A stretch of 64,000 nucleotides of DNA from Branchiostoma lanceolatum (lineage: Eukaryota; Chordata; Leptocardii; Amphioxiformes; Branchiostomatidae). Where the stretch lies: NCBI RefSeq assembly GCF_035083965.1, contig NC_089724.1, forward strand, positions 17,991,974-18,055,973, in the 5' to 3' direction. The translations under genes and the position numbers were made by a program. The notes beneath the pieces are model-generated. The model saw only the letters and a program-made list of their open reading frames with translations. It searched no databases and was not told where the DNA came from. Below, piece after piece: positions 24,141-36,600 of the stretch. How positions within the stretch are numbered: position 1 is the first letter of the stretch; each line of letters opens with the position of its first letter.

Positions 24141-25892
24141 CTTTGTTAAGCTCATAATCATAACAAGGAGGTTTGGACAACTTATGTTATTTGGGTGAGG
24201 AGGATCAACTGGTATGATTTTTGATTGATGAAAAACACTCCTAATACGTCAGTCATAAAGGTCAAAATCATTTGGCGAAGGTATGAGGTCGTAGAACTCT
24301 TGTTTAAGAATACAATCATCCCATTTGTTGAGCAAAATATTTACTACTGAAATGAAACATTTTGTAAATGAGCTATTTGGTCAAAAAGTAGCACAAAAAT
24401 GATGTTGGCACAATGGAGTCATCCATGTATCTTTGTAACATCAACATGTAAAAATGAACATATTTTCTTTGCATATAAAGCAGCAAGTTATCACAATAAG
24501 GATGTTTAATCCTGTTTCCAACCCCACAATGCATTAATGACTGATACAGAAGTAAGGCATCATTATATGAACAGATGAATACACCAAATCAATTAGATAA
24601 CTGCTCATTACACTTACAACAGTTGTATATTGCCTTGGCACAGAGGACCGAGTAGCATACTTGTCTAATATCCTTCTACAAAATGTACACATTTTTACAA
24701 TATCATTGTCACAGAAGTCATTGAAAGGGTTGTCCTTACTTTAAACATATCCAGGACATATTTCTGTTTGAGTCAAAGACTGAATGGAAATTTGCACATC
24801 GTTAGTGCAGCTAAGAAGGGCGAAAACCAGGACAGCCTGGCAGTTTCAGGCATCATCTAACAGCTGTTTACTCTTTAGGCCTCTCTTTCATAGAATGACA
24901 GTCAAGCGGAAAAAAATGACAGCCAAATCTAAAATACATCTTACATTTACTTTTTAGGCGTCTCCAAAATATTCAAACAAACATCAATGTACCCATACTT
25001 AACTGACATACAATTCAGGTTTCCCTCTATGACATTGAAAAGTTACCAAATACCTAACACATCCTGACAACTAGAACTCTACAAAACCCTCCTGCCGATG
25101 GTCAGAACAAAGTGAAAGTTAATGACATTTAATCTGTGGTTAAATTTCAAAATCATGGTAGAGGTACATTTGCTTAAAACACAGGAAAAGTTTCTGTCTG
25201 TGCCTACATGTGCATGTCCAGCCTTCTTTAGAATGACCGACATGGTTACTCAGAACTCAAGCTCCATACTAATATTGCCACCAAGACTTTTAAAGCAAAG
25301 TAAAGCTTAGATTTACAAAGATAATATACACTCTCTTCATTACTCAAAACCCTTGCCATGTATTTTCAGAGATTACTGTAGATACGGACCTAGCAGAATA
25401 CATACATGTAGTCCTTTATTTCTACATTGCATTTGGAAACAAATTAGATTTTGGAGATTACCAACCAGATATCTTACACATTTCAATAGATATGGATTGC
25501 CTAAAATAGCTCATTGATCGATAAAAGTCACACAGGGCAAGGCTCATTTATTCTGTAGGCATATTCTGTTACCATATTAGAGAGCGCCCCAGGCCATATT
25601 CTTGTCTTTGCTGCATTTGCTACCAATTGTCATAGTAGCAGAACAGATCTGACATGGAAAAGGCTCATGTCCTTAATGTACAGGCTCATGTCTCCTTTTA
25701 AAGAATACAGCTGGTACAAGAGAAATTCATATTGGATTTTAGATTCTCTGGCTAGAATTGACTTTATCTGTAATATAGCCATCTAAAAGGAGTCTTTAAA
25801 ATACATGTAATTAACAAAATATCTACAAAGGTTCCCATCCCTTACACAGTATTGCTGACATACTGTTATGAGACAAGGTCAGAGGTTAACCA
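24141..25892. other. Intergenic DNA downstream of SEC23IP (its likely 3' UTR side)
   Basis: No exon supported. Since SEC23IP is on the minus strand, its 3' UTR occupies the right part. The minus-strand AATAAA at about 25420-25415 is one possible polyadenylation signal. The short frame at 25122-25310 has no recognisable content. Confidence 0.35.
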
Positions 25893-28800
25893 CTACCGAT
25901 CATGTAACCCGGGAATCATGGGAAGGACCCCACTGGTGGAGTAGATCTCCTTCATCAGCAGCAGGACTGTGTCCTCAGACTCCCTGCAAAAACAACAAGC
26001 ATCAGGTTAGAAAACTGCAGTCATGACCTATAGGAGTGTAAATGTTGTTCATTGCAGGTTTTCCAGAGTAATCTGGTTGACTATCAACTTTGCAATCAGC
26101 ATTACCACAACTATGCTGAAGTGTTGTTTACCATATAACTAAAATCATGCATATTTCTTGATCTCAGAAGAAAATGGACACTTTGATTCACTCTTGTATT
26201 TCTGTCGTGACCAAATCATGCACCTTTCTTGCCCTTACACTTATCTGAATGTAAACTTACCAGTAACAAACATGGCTGCCCAGAGCAAAGAGATACTCAT
26301 TGAAGCTCTCGATGGGCTTCTCCTGCAGCACGTAGTCAATGCGATTGCCTTTATTCAACTTTCCAATCTGTACATCCTCCGGAGGCGGGTTCTCTACAGC
26401 CTCTGGAGAGAAAAAGGATACTTCTTTATTAAACTAGGGATTAAACATTCACATTTTGAGAGAGAGTAAACTTTGAAGACTTTTCAAACCTCCTTTCTTG
26501 GAATTGTTTACAACTTGCACAATAGATGTCTGATATCAAGTATCAAGGGCCTCTTTCTAATGGTCAGTGCTGATAAACTACACTGCCATAATTTCTACCA
26601 ACAAGACCTAAAATAAAATTTCTACATGCAAAACCTTTGCACTCTAACTAACTACATGAAGGTTAATGATTGATATTAACAATTGACTAACCTGAGACCT
26701 GCATCCTCTCCTCCTCTTCCTTGATCTCCTGTACGATGTTGTCCGCCATGCTGTCCAGGTCTGCCTGGACATCCTCGTTGGCCGAGTGTGCGCGGGCGAA
26801 GTCGTGGATGGACGTCCAGCCCTTCTTGGCTGCACCAATGATTACTCTCTTCAGATCTGTCCCCATCCTGGACAAACTTTCCTTCAATTCTGTACAGTCA
26901 TCAAAATATGTACTGGTTGTCAAAAACTACAAGACTGTTATGCTGCAGCATGGGTAGTACTCAGTAAGCTCAACCGCAATATAATATTAGCCCTTATATA
27001 GTATAACTCCATTAAAAAATGGATTAAGATATTTGGTATGTGGGTAGGTGTTGGAAAGACAAAGGTCATGGTCAATTTTGGGTCCCCTGGTATGTGACCT
27101 TCTGTACCGCAGCAGAACTTCGGTATTTTGTATCTCTGAACTCTTGTTACTGGTACTATCAGCTTTAGGTTCCTTATGGGACATGTAGAGAAACACAGTA
27201 CATCTCTATTATATGTGTTAAACTCACCCAGATGAAGCCGTTTCCTGCCCTTGTGATGTGGAATGAGTACAGGTTTCACGTCAACCGTTGGATTTACTAT
27301 AGGCTCAATCCTGTACGCCACAGGATCAAACTGGGGAGGGATAGTACCAGAAAGTTCACGCATCAAAGAATATAGGTTTCTCACTCTTTGCTGAACAACT
27401 GTATGAAGCTAGAAGGTGAAGGTTGCATATAGACTACTTTCAGCTCAGATGTAAAACTATTGAATTAAGCCAACCCTTCACACAACATGCACATGTATAA
27501 GCTTGCTAAGCTCATTTGTGTTTGTGTGTAATATGTAACATATATAATTATTATAACATAACTCCCAAACAAGACAAACTTATTCTATCATTCATTGCAT
27601 TGTCTTTAGAATGACCATCAATACTGTTTTAAAACTAGTCCAAGGAAGGGAGTACAGTACATGCCTCAGACAAAATATGTAACTTGTCCATAATTATATG
27701 TATCTGTATAATCTTACTGTTGTACATATAACTGAGAATATGATCCCCACACTACAGAAAGCACACAAAACTCTTCCTTGATCACGACAAACACAAGAGG
27801 AATATTGGACTCACAGGGTGGAATATGTTGAAGAAGTTTGGGCAGGTGGGCAGGGTGAAGTCCTCCCCGATCTCCTCAATCCCCCGGGTTACCAGGAACA
27901 TACCGATGGGGGAACCCAGGGCAAAGAAGTTGGTCAGGTTGAACTTCAACTGGGGGTACCTGGGGTCAGGGGAAGGGTTAAAGGAATCCATTTATGATGT
28001 CAAAGCAGTAAATTTCTTTCTTTACTCTTTTACTTTGGGTACAATGACCCATAGCAACACAATATGTACATTTTCAAATATACTACTGTATTTAACATAA
28101 TTTATAACAAGCCATACAGATCCTTAAAAAAAGTTTCTAAAGTTACAATTCAAATTCAACAGACATTTAATGTCTACTATTTACATCTCCTACATTTCAT
28201 ATCCACAATTATTAAAAACAAGAGGAACTTAGTATGCTTTATGTTAATAACACATAGCTATAGCACATGCATCAACTTCAGTTTTTTTGTGTGTTTTACT
28301 ATAGCTAATGTAAGTCCTTTTGGTGTTGAGAGAAAGTGACTTGACTCCTTACTTGACATGTGGCATGCCGATCCCAGAGTGGCCTGTATCATAGTCCACA
28401 TGTAGGGATGTGATGTTCCCGTTCCCTACTGCTGCCTGCTGCTGTTGTCTCTGTCTCTCCTCCTCCACAGCCTTCCTCGCTGCCTCCTGTGCAACCCGCT
28501 CAGCCTCTCTTCTCTTCCTGTCTTCCGCTTCTCTCTTCTTTCTCTCCTAGGAACAGGCACGTTTAATATAAAACTATCTGGTCTTAGCATTTGCTTGCAT
28601 TGTTTCATTTCAAAATCAAACATTTTGAAGATTTCTTATTTCAGTATCCCACTGTGCTGTAATGAGACAATAGAAATACCATGAGTAATAAATACATTGT
28701 TAGTTAAAAGTTAAAGTCCTCCCCGCACCAGACGGTGCATAAGCGCCGCCCATCTCCGTTTCGGTAGCCCTGGGCCACACAACTTTATCACTACAGCGGG

Positions 28801-31800
28801 GGGCTAGTCCACTGGTAGTGGTGCGTGTTTAACTACCATACTCTTCCTCAAATGCTGAGTGCTAAGCAGAGAAAGCAGTATGTACCATTTTTAAAGTCTT
28901 TGGTATGACCCGGCCGGGGTTCGAACTCACGACCTACCGTATGCAAGGCATAGACTATGGTTAATTCATACGAATAAAGAAAGTCAAACTGGCCTCAGCT
29001 AACTTCCACCACTTTCCAGGTACTCTAAGATAGAACTGAAAACTTCTTTCAAATTTCAGAGATTCATTGGGAGTGATGGGAGGTAATACTAACAGTGACC
29101 AAATTGGAAATGATTTCAGACTTTACATTAACCCTAATTCTATTCTTAGTTACAATGTTTTGTAACAAAGAATGGACCGATCCAGTCGAACATCATATCG
29201 AACATACAGAACCCCCTATTCTATTTGGAATACCTCCGTCAAGAACAGCGCTAGTCGGACAGAAATGGCACGTGTTAAGCAGGGTATGTACATCTGTCAC
29301 AGGATTTTCACTGTATTGGCTGCATGTAAGCTCAGGAAAAAAACTAAATGAAAAAGAAAATAGCTCGGGCACTCATGAGGAGGGAGCTTGAAACTACTTG
29401 CCAACTACCACAAAGTCCGCTAGTACAGAGCCTCTTCTGTACTTGTGCACGAAACTGATTAATATGAATGCGACACGGTAAGTAAAAGAATTGCATTTTG
29501 ATAGTTAATTACTAAAGGACATGCAGCTGCAATTCATGCAGTCAACACAGTGGGAACCCTGTCACAGATATACGTACCGTTTTACACGTGCATCGGCTGC
29601 TTGTCAAAAATCGGGCACCGATGGTCACCAACAAGGTAATGCTATGCGACGCAACCCGCATCCGCATTGACCGAAAACATAACGCCCTCATCGTAACTAC
29701 ATTTACCCCCTCCTCAAACAACCCTACTCGGTGGATACATCCGTCCACAAAGAAGTCATACCATTTTTATTTGGTCCGCTCTGAAAGGGTTTCAGAGCCA
29801 AAAAAGCTCAACAGAAGACAGTCTGCATATTCGACAGCCACGCGCGCATGGCCGTTTGTGTCCGTCAAGGGCTGTTTTTGACGGACTATTCGAAATAGAA
29901 CAGGGGGCGGGGCTTATTGTGTTCGAACTGGATCGGTCCATTGCACAGGTTGCTGAATATTCCCCAAATCGTGGCAAACTGACATCTTACCTGTACAGTC
30001 TTTTGTTCTTTCAGGAAGCCAAACAGCTTTTTCCGTGGTCCCATGGGAACGCCCATCTCCTTCAGATCAGCTTCACTGCACAGAACCTGGGAGATAAGGA
30101 GTGTGGTGAGCAGGTGCTCCTCTAGTGAAGCATGAACATGCATAACCACATCATCTTTGTTCTGTTTATTGTGTTGGTAACCCTTTATCACAAACATACA
30201 GATGGTAAAGGATTAATTACAACTGCAGTTTAAATTATATCCATAGACAACATGTCAAAAGCAATACATATTAGCTGTTTGACGAATTTCTGTACAATTA
30301 CAGTTTTTTTTGAGAATTATGCAACATCTTCTATCAGACTACAAGAGTATTCTAAGTTGGATTGTGAATGGCTTTGGTCCACTTTTGACCCCTAAGTCAT
30401 GACCTTCATACCAGTGACTCCATATCAATCTTCTCCTGTTGGAATGTCTCCTTGTACTCGTCCAGTCCCAGCTTGTTGAACAGGGCATCCAGGCTCAGCT
30501 CCTCCTCCTCCTGTTCCTGTGTGGTCTCCTCCTGCTGTTCACCTGGGGTCTCATCCTGAGGTTCAGGCTCTGGCTGTGTTTTCTGCTCTGTAGAGAGAGT
30601 TCCAGCACTCATGCCCTGATGGGCCAACAGGTCGAATGCTATCAAGGAACCTAAACACAAAAAGGTTAAAGTAAATATCTTGCTAAAGAGTATTGCATTC
30701 GCAATTCATCAAAGTGACTTGTTGTATATCCATGCAGCATCTGTTCAATTTGGCAAAAAATGACATTTATCAACATGGCCTCGGGGTAACATTGTATTAC
30801 AACCCCAACAATACAAACCAAGCAAACTCAGTGTGCCTACCCACCCAGACTATGCCCTCGTCTGTATAACGCAAAATCCAGCTGTCCGGGGGTTTCTGTC
30901 CCCTCCCCGCTAGCAGTTACAGGCGGCTGACTAGAAGGGCGATTGAAATCAGGCTAACTATACCCCATCAGAAACAAACCCCAAATGTCAATCCACCTAG
31001 CCTGTGCCCCACCAGGCAAAAACCCCAAATGTCTATCCACCCACCCAGGCCATACCCATCCACCCAGACTGTGTCCCACCACAAACCCCACATATTTACC
31101 CACCCAGACTGTGTCCCACCACAAACCCCACATCTACCTACCCAGGCTGTGCCCGACCACAGAAACCCCTCCAACAAAGCGTGGATTCCTGGTCAGAAAC
31201 AGGTCCCACAGTCTGTCCATCTCAGAGGCAACTGTTTCCGCAATGGTCTGGACAGAGACAGGAGAAAGACATTTACTGCTGTGTATGTACCAGTATAAGA
31301 CAGTATATGCCACAATCATGATTATAACAAAAAAGGTTACTACCTTTCACATAGCAGCAATAAATGCATACGACAGAAACTGATATGTTCTACAAACGTG
31401 CAGGACCTGGAGATAGGTTGCCTCTGTCAAAATATGAATGTCTTTGTGCATACTAATGGTTGTGAAGAATGATTTCCTGCATAGGAGGTGCACTTGTGGA
31501 GTTGTTGCAAAGCTGGAAATGTGCTGAGTTACCACCATACCTGGCAGTAGGATGGGCTGGTATAGAAGAGGATGTCCAGTAATGTGTCATTAGTAAAATG
31601 TCTCAGCCTTCCAATACTGGGGAGAGTGATCTTCTTCAGTTGTCTGTAACCGTAAGAGTACAACATGTTTACTTAATACCCTATCTATTGGAAATGTCAC
31701 ATGGTTTTGAAACATGACGTACTGTATACATGCACATAGAAGCAAATGAAATCATATTGTACTTGTCTAAAAGTGTGATTTTGGGACATTCATAAATGCA

Positions 31801-34800
31801 TACCATAAGGAATATGGACAAGCATCAGACATTCTGAGGTCATATTTCTCTGGTTGCCTTTTATCGCTAAATCATGACACTGCTAATGTACTACAGAATT
31901 GTTTTAGTCACTAACTTTCCCCTCCTACCACAACATTAAGTTAAATAACTAAATCTACAGTGTCTGTTCCAGTCCTACCTGTCGACACCGGTGGCGTCTC
32001 CGTGCAGTGCCTTGTGCCAGTGCACAGGGAGGAACTCCACACGATGCACCTTCCCCTCATCTACACCATGCTTGAAATGTGTGTGGATCAACATTTGGGA
32101 CACTGCTCGGAAATCATCAACTGTAAGGTAGTCCCAGAACACCATAAATGAAGAGATAATCAAAAAAACAGCTTTCTATACACAGACTTGACAGTCAGGG
32201 CTCAAAATACTGGGTGCATGTGCACCTTTGTGCACCCAAAATTGGAGCTGTGCACCTAAGTTTTGACTGTGCTGTGTATAATACAGAATATTCTTGAAAC
32301 GTACATGTAAGTATCAGAAAAAGCAATAGAAACTTTTGTTGTACTTTATTTGATGTATTACTCAATTGAAATTAGCTATAGAAATGTAGATATAAGGAAT
32401 TAAACTTTGTAATTATGTTTTGTTGACATTGAACTTAATCAACCAAAATTCTTTCTGTGCACCTAAATCTTTTGGTTGGGTGCACCTAAAAATGAATTTC
32501 GAGATCTGACAGTACTACGTACTGCATACATGTAGGCACCATGATAGATGCTGGAATCTATATATAAAGTAAATAGTAGTTACATATATACATGTAAAAA
32601 CAGTTTCCAAATATGTGTAGGTCATAATAATGAATTAAATGTTCTCTTTAGCTTATATCTGCACCGCCACCACTATAAATGGAACACCCCACCACTGTGT
32701 GGAAACTATGATGATGATGTCATCTCCATACTCACCGCATTCCACAGGACTGCGGAATCTCAGGTCACACACCGGGCCGATACCGTGTACCACAAACACC
32801 AGGTGGTCCGCAGGTCCCACCTCACCTGGGACACACAACAACAGGACAACATGGTGACTACCTGTGTTTCAATGAGGTTGTTTTGTAATTAGAAAATGTG
32901 TTTTGGAGGTAAAGTATTGAGGACAGAATGCAAACTTAGTATCATATAGACAATTAAGTTGCTTGTTTGTTTGTTTGTTTGTTAATTTTAAGGCTGCTAA
33001 CAATGATGTTTGACCTGTTATTTTCATCAAGAAATGTTCAAACATTCTGCAAGACTATACCATTAGGCTAAATCCCAAATTTAAACAACCATAAAATAAC
33101 AGCTGAAAAAACACCCTATTTGATTTGTGAAGACTTTATTGTTCACCTCTTCTGAGAGTGACAATAAAAAATAAAAAGATTGTAATTTTCTTTGGCATCT
33201 TATTGCACTTTATGAAGGGGCTCATAACCAACATAAAAATTTGAACAAACAGATCATAACTGTCCACCACCTGAGTATGTTTTGGTTATAGCACATATAC
33301 CTTCATCAGTAATTAGGTTTCTCCATTTCTGCATTTGTGGACTAATGCCTGAAAAGCATAGGGTGTGGTGTCATGACCAAGCAGCAAATAACTGACACAT
33401 GCCCTTATTAAAGTTGATGTCAGGAAGATGCAAGTGTTGTTTCGTAGACCTTCATGGCCAACACAGTCACAACAACAATGAAAGCCATTGTGAAAAATTT
33501 CATAGCCATATATTCAGAGCAACTAATGCTAGATGGAGAAACAGGCAAGTCTGCAATAATCAGTGTGAAGAGTTTAGAATGTAGATGAAGGTCAACTGTG
33601 ATTGTTCATGCACCAACTTGCCCTATCCTGTTTACGTTTACTTTTCTGTTATCTTGTATTTCAATGTATGTTAAATTGTGCTTATACTCTTTTATATTTA
33701 TGGATTTGAGGTGAGGGCTTCACATGAGCGTATTCCAAAAAGAATATATCACAACCTCAATAAAAATGGATTGATGCTCAATGTACGTGAATGAAATAAA
33801 ACTAATCAAATAAGGTCAACCGTCCAATTCCACAAACCTACCATCTTCTATCTCTACCACATCGTCCACTCCCCTCTTGACCACTCGCGGCCTCATCTGT
33901 CCGTCCGGTGTCGTCCCCCATTCGTCTGGCTGCGCCGTCTGTCGGAAATGTACGATCACGTTGGGGTTGTGCATGACGATGGTTTCCCCGCCGGGGAACT
34001 CCAGGCGCCGGTGCCAGGCATTGTTCGTCACAGCGTTGAAGTATTCCGACTGAAACAATACAGCAGGGTCTCATGATGATGACTGTTTGTACATGTACTG
34101 TAGTATTAAAACTTTCACAATTGGTTGTAGCAAAAATCTATGATGCAGTTTACAGCACCCCGTCCCCTCTGTATTTCTCAAAAATACCTATTACACATAA
34201 AGGACTTAATTTCATTGATAACTTCAACATTTTTATATTGAGCACCCAAACTCCTCCCACCTCCAGTCGCTCTGAAAAGTCCTCAGCATAAGGCACAAAC
34301 TTGTTGTCACCATCACCCTTGTAGAACCATGTACACCGTCGGACTATGGACGGACCCTCGTCCCAGAACACAGAGTATCGCAGACGGTCGTTAAGATGGA
34401 CGTCGTAACGACCACCGTTTGTAGGGATGACGTAGTTCTCTGGATCCTGCTGTACTGCTGACAGTAAGTGTGGCAAGTTTGTTGGTCAAAATTGTCTTAC
34501 AACATAAAAGGAGCAAAATCATCTCCAGTATGACTTTCCACAGCATAAAATAATTAACTCGTCACTAAGTATTGTCATATCTTGATCTTGATAGGATACT
34601 AAGCAACACTCCTTTGTTGGAGTAAAATGCTTACGGAGGAGTGTGATGCGTCATTATTGATCCCTCAGGTGCCAAATCTCTTTTTATGAGATTGTTAAAG
34701 TTTCTGTTATTATCATTCAGTTTCTATTATGTATTGGAATGACATGCAATGTTGACAAACAAACAGTTTTGATTAAGTAAATCAGGTATGTAGCCAAAGT

Positions 34801-36190
34801 TAGTCGTCCACCTGTCGAGAAGGCTTCTTCCAGTCGGAGTGAGTCCAGTAAAGAGAACGGCAGCCAGACCTCCCGTCCCTCCACTATCTTACAGAAGAAC
34901 CAGTGGGGCTGGACGGGTTCATAGCCAGGAGTGCCCACCAGACTGGAGCCGGTGGAACTGGCTGACATAGAGCCACCTTGCTGTTGCCACTGGGACTGCA
35001 GTTGTGAATCTGTTGGGGGTGGGGGCACTCCCAGTGGTAGGCTCTCTCCGTACTGTGGGGACTGGGGAGTTGGTCTGACCACATTGTCCTGGGGAGGGGC
35101 TGAAGTCATGGATGGGGTAGAAAATGATGGTGGAGGGGTGGGGAATGACTGTGGGGGGCTGGAGAAACTCTGGGACTGGGGGGTAAGAGAAGGGGGAGAG
35201 GGTTGGTAGTACTGCTGAGGGGAGTATGGCTGAGAAGCAGGGGGTGGAGGGGTAGGTTGGGAGGGTTGGGAAGAGGGAGCGAAGAGTTCGGGCTGTTGTT
35301 CCTGTATCAGCGGCGGCTGCCGTTGGTCGGAGACCTGAGCGAATGGATCTGGAGCGTCGCTGCCGATCTGAGAAAAGGGGTCGGGCCCGTTGGACTGCTG
35401 CTGGAAGAATGTGAACGGGACTGGCTGTGAGGTCGGAGGGTTGTTCTGACCCAGGAAACTGTCAGCCTCCCCTTCTTCTTCTGCAAAAGACAAATCTTCT
35501 GCATTTGATGTCGTATCAAGGATGCAGGAAACAACATCAATCAAACAGGCTAACAGTAAAAAGGAAATTAAAAATGAACATAATTTCTTATGGTAAATAG
35601 CTGTAGTTGAATGCAATCAATGAAATAACAGATCATGCGTTCTCAGATTCTATGACTTGTTATATGTATGTTGTTGGCTATACACGACGGCAATCTCTCA
35701 AAGCACCCATGGGGAATATTTTGTCTGATCACTGTGTACAGTGTAAACAGCTGGGACACGATTGATCACTTCCGTTTTAAAATACTCAAAGATGATCTCA
35801 CAAATATCCAACAAATAGAAAGTGCTAAGAAAACAACACAAATCAAAAACTAAATTTGTGACGAAAAGTATTGAATGTGCGATGAGCAAAGGCAAGACGA
35901 ACTTTGAAAGAAAAGTAACACTTTAAATATGGCAACTGACTTCTGTATTTTAAACAAAATCGACATCGAAAATTCTAGGAAAGCATAATTTATTTGATCG
36001 CCTATTTGGTTACGCCATACGCCCTATCCCCGCCCATTGCGCCCCCCTCGGGCTCACCCGATGGAATCATGGAGGCCTCCTGCCCCACCACCGGCACCAG
36101 TGTGGCCGAGGTGTTCAGCTGAGGGAAGCTGAAGCTGTCCGAACCCGAGAAAAGTAGCGAAGCTTGCGGAAGGTTATTCTTGTCCGCCAT
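25893..36190 (-). CDS. SEC23IP: SEC23-interacting protein (p125; DDHD-domain phospholipase-like), 16 exons
   Basis: ER-exit-site protein binding the COPII coat (SEC23/SEC31) and phosphoinositides; family of intracellular phospholipase A1 (DDHD1/DDHD2). Exons 5' to 3': 36190-36058, 35480-34812, 34454-34261, 34049-33842, 32825-32736, 32120-31979, 31643-31541, 31247-31142, 30650-30412, 30086-29991, 28546-28353, 27959-27815, 27330-27228, 26889-26692, 26402-26261, 25983-25893. Phases all match; 2853 nt, about 950 aa (human ~1000). Order: Pro/Gln/Ser-rich SEC23/31-binding N-terminus (to ~230); WWE-like region (QPHWFFCKI ... [10 protein letters not shown], ~235-335); [16 protein letters not shown] block ([20 protein letters not shown]); lipase nucleophile motif GHSLG with Ser near 547; acidic Glu/Gln linker; SAM domain (~599-657, exons 9-10); charged Arg/Glu coiled stretch; DDHD domain ([59 protein letters not shown]). 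The acceptor of exon 3 may sit 3 nt further out. It shares its promoter with MCMBP. Confidence 0.95.
27020..27150. repeat. Fragment of the 22.8-24.1 kb repeat family in SEC23IP intron 13
   Basis: Contains GGTATGTGGGTAGGTGTTGG and ATTTTGGGTCCCCTGGTATG followed by a CTGTACCGCAGCAGAACTTC-type end. The same phrases occur at about 23250-23350 and, inverted, at about 53820-53880. Confidence 0.5.
28715..28975 (-). mobile_element. tRNA-derived SINE, 5'-truncated, in SEC23IP intron 10
   Basis: On the minus strand a B-box-like GAGTTCGAACCCC lies in a tRNA-like context (GCCTTGCATACGGTAGGTCG before it, CCGGCCGGGTCATACC after it). A non-tRNA body follows with TGCTTTCTCTGCTTAGCACT and a GC-rich tail ending near a TTTAAC repeat. 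The A-box part is missing or degraded. It is more likely a SINE than a tRNA gene, because no acceptor or D arm can be folded. Confidence 0.55.
30955..31141. repeat. Minisatellite derived from the SEC23IP exon-8 end and splice donor
   Basis: Read on the minus strand directly after exon 8, units of about 40 bp (one longer, ~63 bp) start GGGGTTTGTGGTGGGACACA, followed by GTCTGGGTGGGT. They match the exon's own end GTGGTCGGGCACAGCCTGG|GTAGGT. The exon copy plus about four decaying intron copies are visible. Several copies still read VVGHSLG or similar. Confidence 0.8.
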
Positions 36191-36600
36191 CTTGCACACG
36201 TCAAGCCGGAAACAGGAAACGGAAATGGTAATGGGGTGAATTGAGGTCAGAGTATCATGACAGCACCACTAACGTAGTAGGTAACTTTTCAATAGAAAGA
36301 CAAGTGAAAAAACCTACGTTTTAGTAACAAAACAAATGAAAATTAAACTCAAACATATGAATTAAAGTAATATTTTAGTTTCAAGCTGTTGATTTTACAT
36401 GAACGACTGTTATGTTTTAGATAAATTCCATACCATTACGATTTTCCCTATTTTTCAGAAATGATCCAGTCTGCAGATCACGTTACTAAATTTCCCGCCA
36501 TCGTCAAAAATTTGCCGCGAAACAGAGGAAGACGTACAGGCAAGGATCTTGAAATACTAACCTTCTATATACGTTCTATCCGACTGCTGACATTTCCAGG
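36191..36600. promoter_or_regulatory. Bidirectional promoter/5' UTR region between SEC23IP and MCMBP
   Basis: 410 bp separate the two start codons, so both 5' UTRs and core promoters must lie here unless upstream non-coding exons exist. No TATA box is placed as expected for either gene. E2F-type sites lie toward MCMBP. The SEC23IP start codon sits in CAAGATGGCGGAC, a YY1-like motif of the kind often overlapping start codons of broadly expressed genes. Confidence 0.75.
36491..36522. promoter_or_regulatory. Two E2F-type sites 80-110 bp upstream of the MCMBP start
   Basis: TTTCCCGCCA at 36491-36500 matches the E2F consensus TTTSSCGC. TTTGCCGCGAAA at 36511-36522 is a near-palindromic second site. 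They are consistent with S-phase control of a replication factor. Binding is inferred from sequence only. Confidence 0.55.

Noticed and set aside
28895..28960. tRNA gene
   Set aside because: Only a B-box-like segment is present; no complete cloverleaf or A box. It fits a truncated SINE.
35481..35616. A hydrophobic N-terminus ([20 protein letters not shown]) opening the longest frame of SEC23IP exon 2, like a signal peptide
   Set aside because: It lies upstream of a good acceptor at 35480. The family starts with the cytosolic MADKNN-type exon at 36190, whose phase joins exactly at 35480. The hydrophobic stretch is intron.
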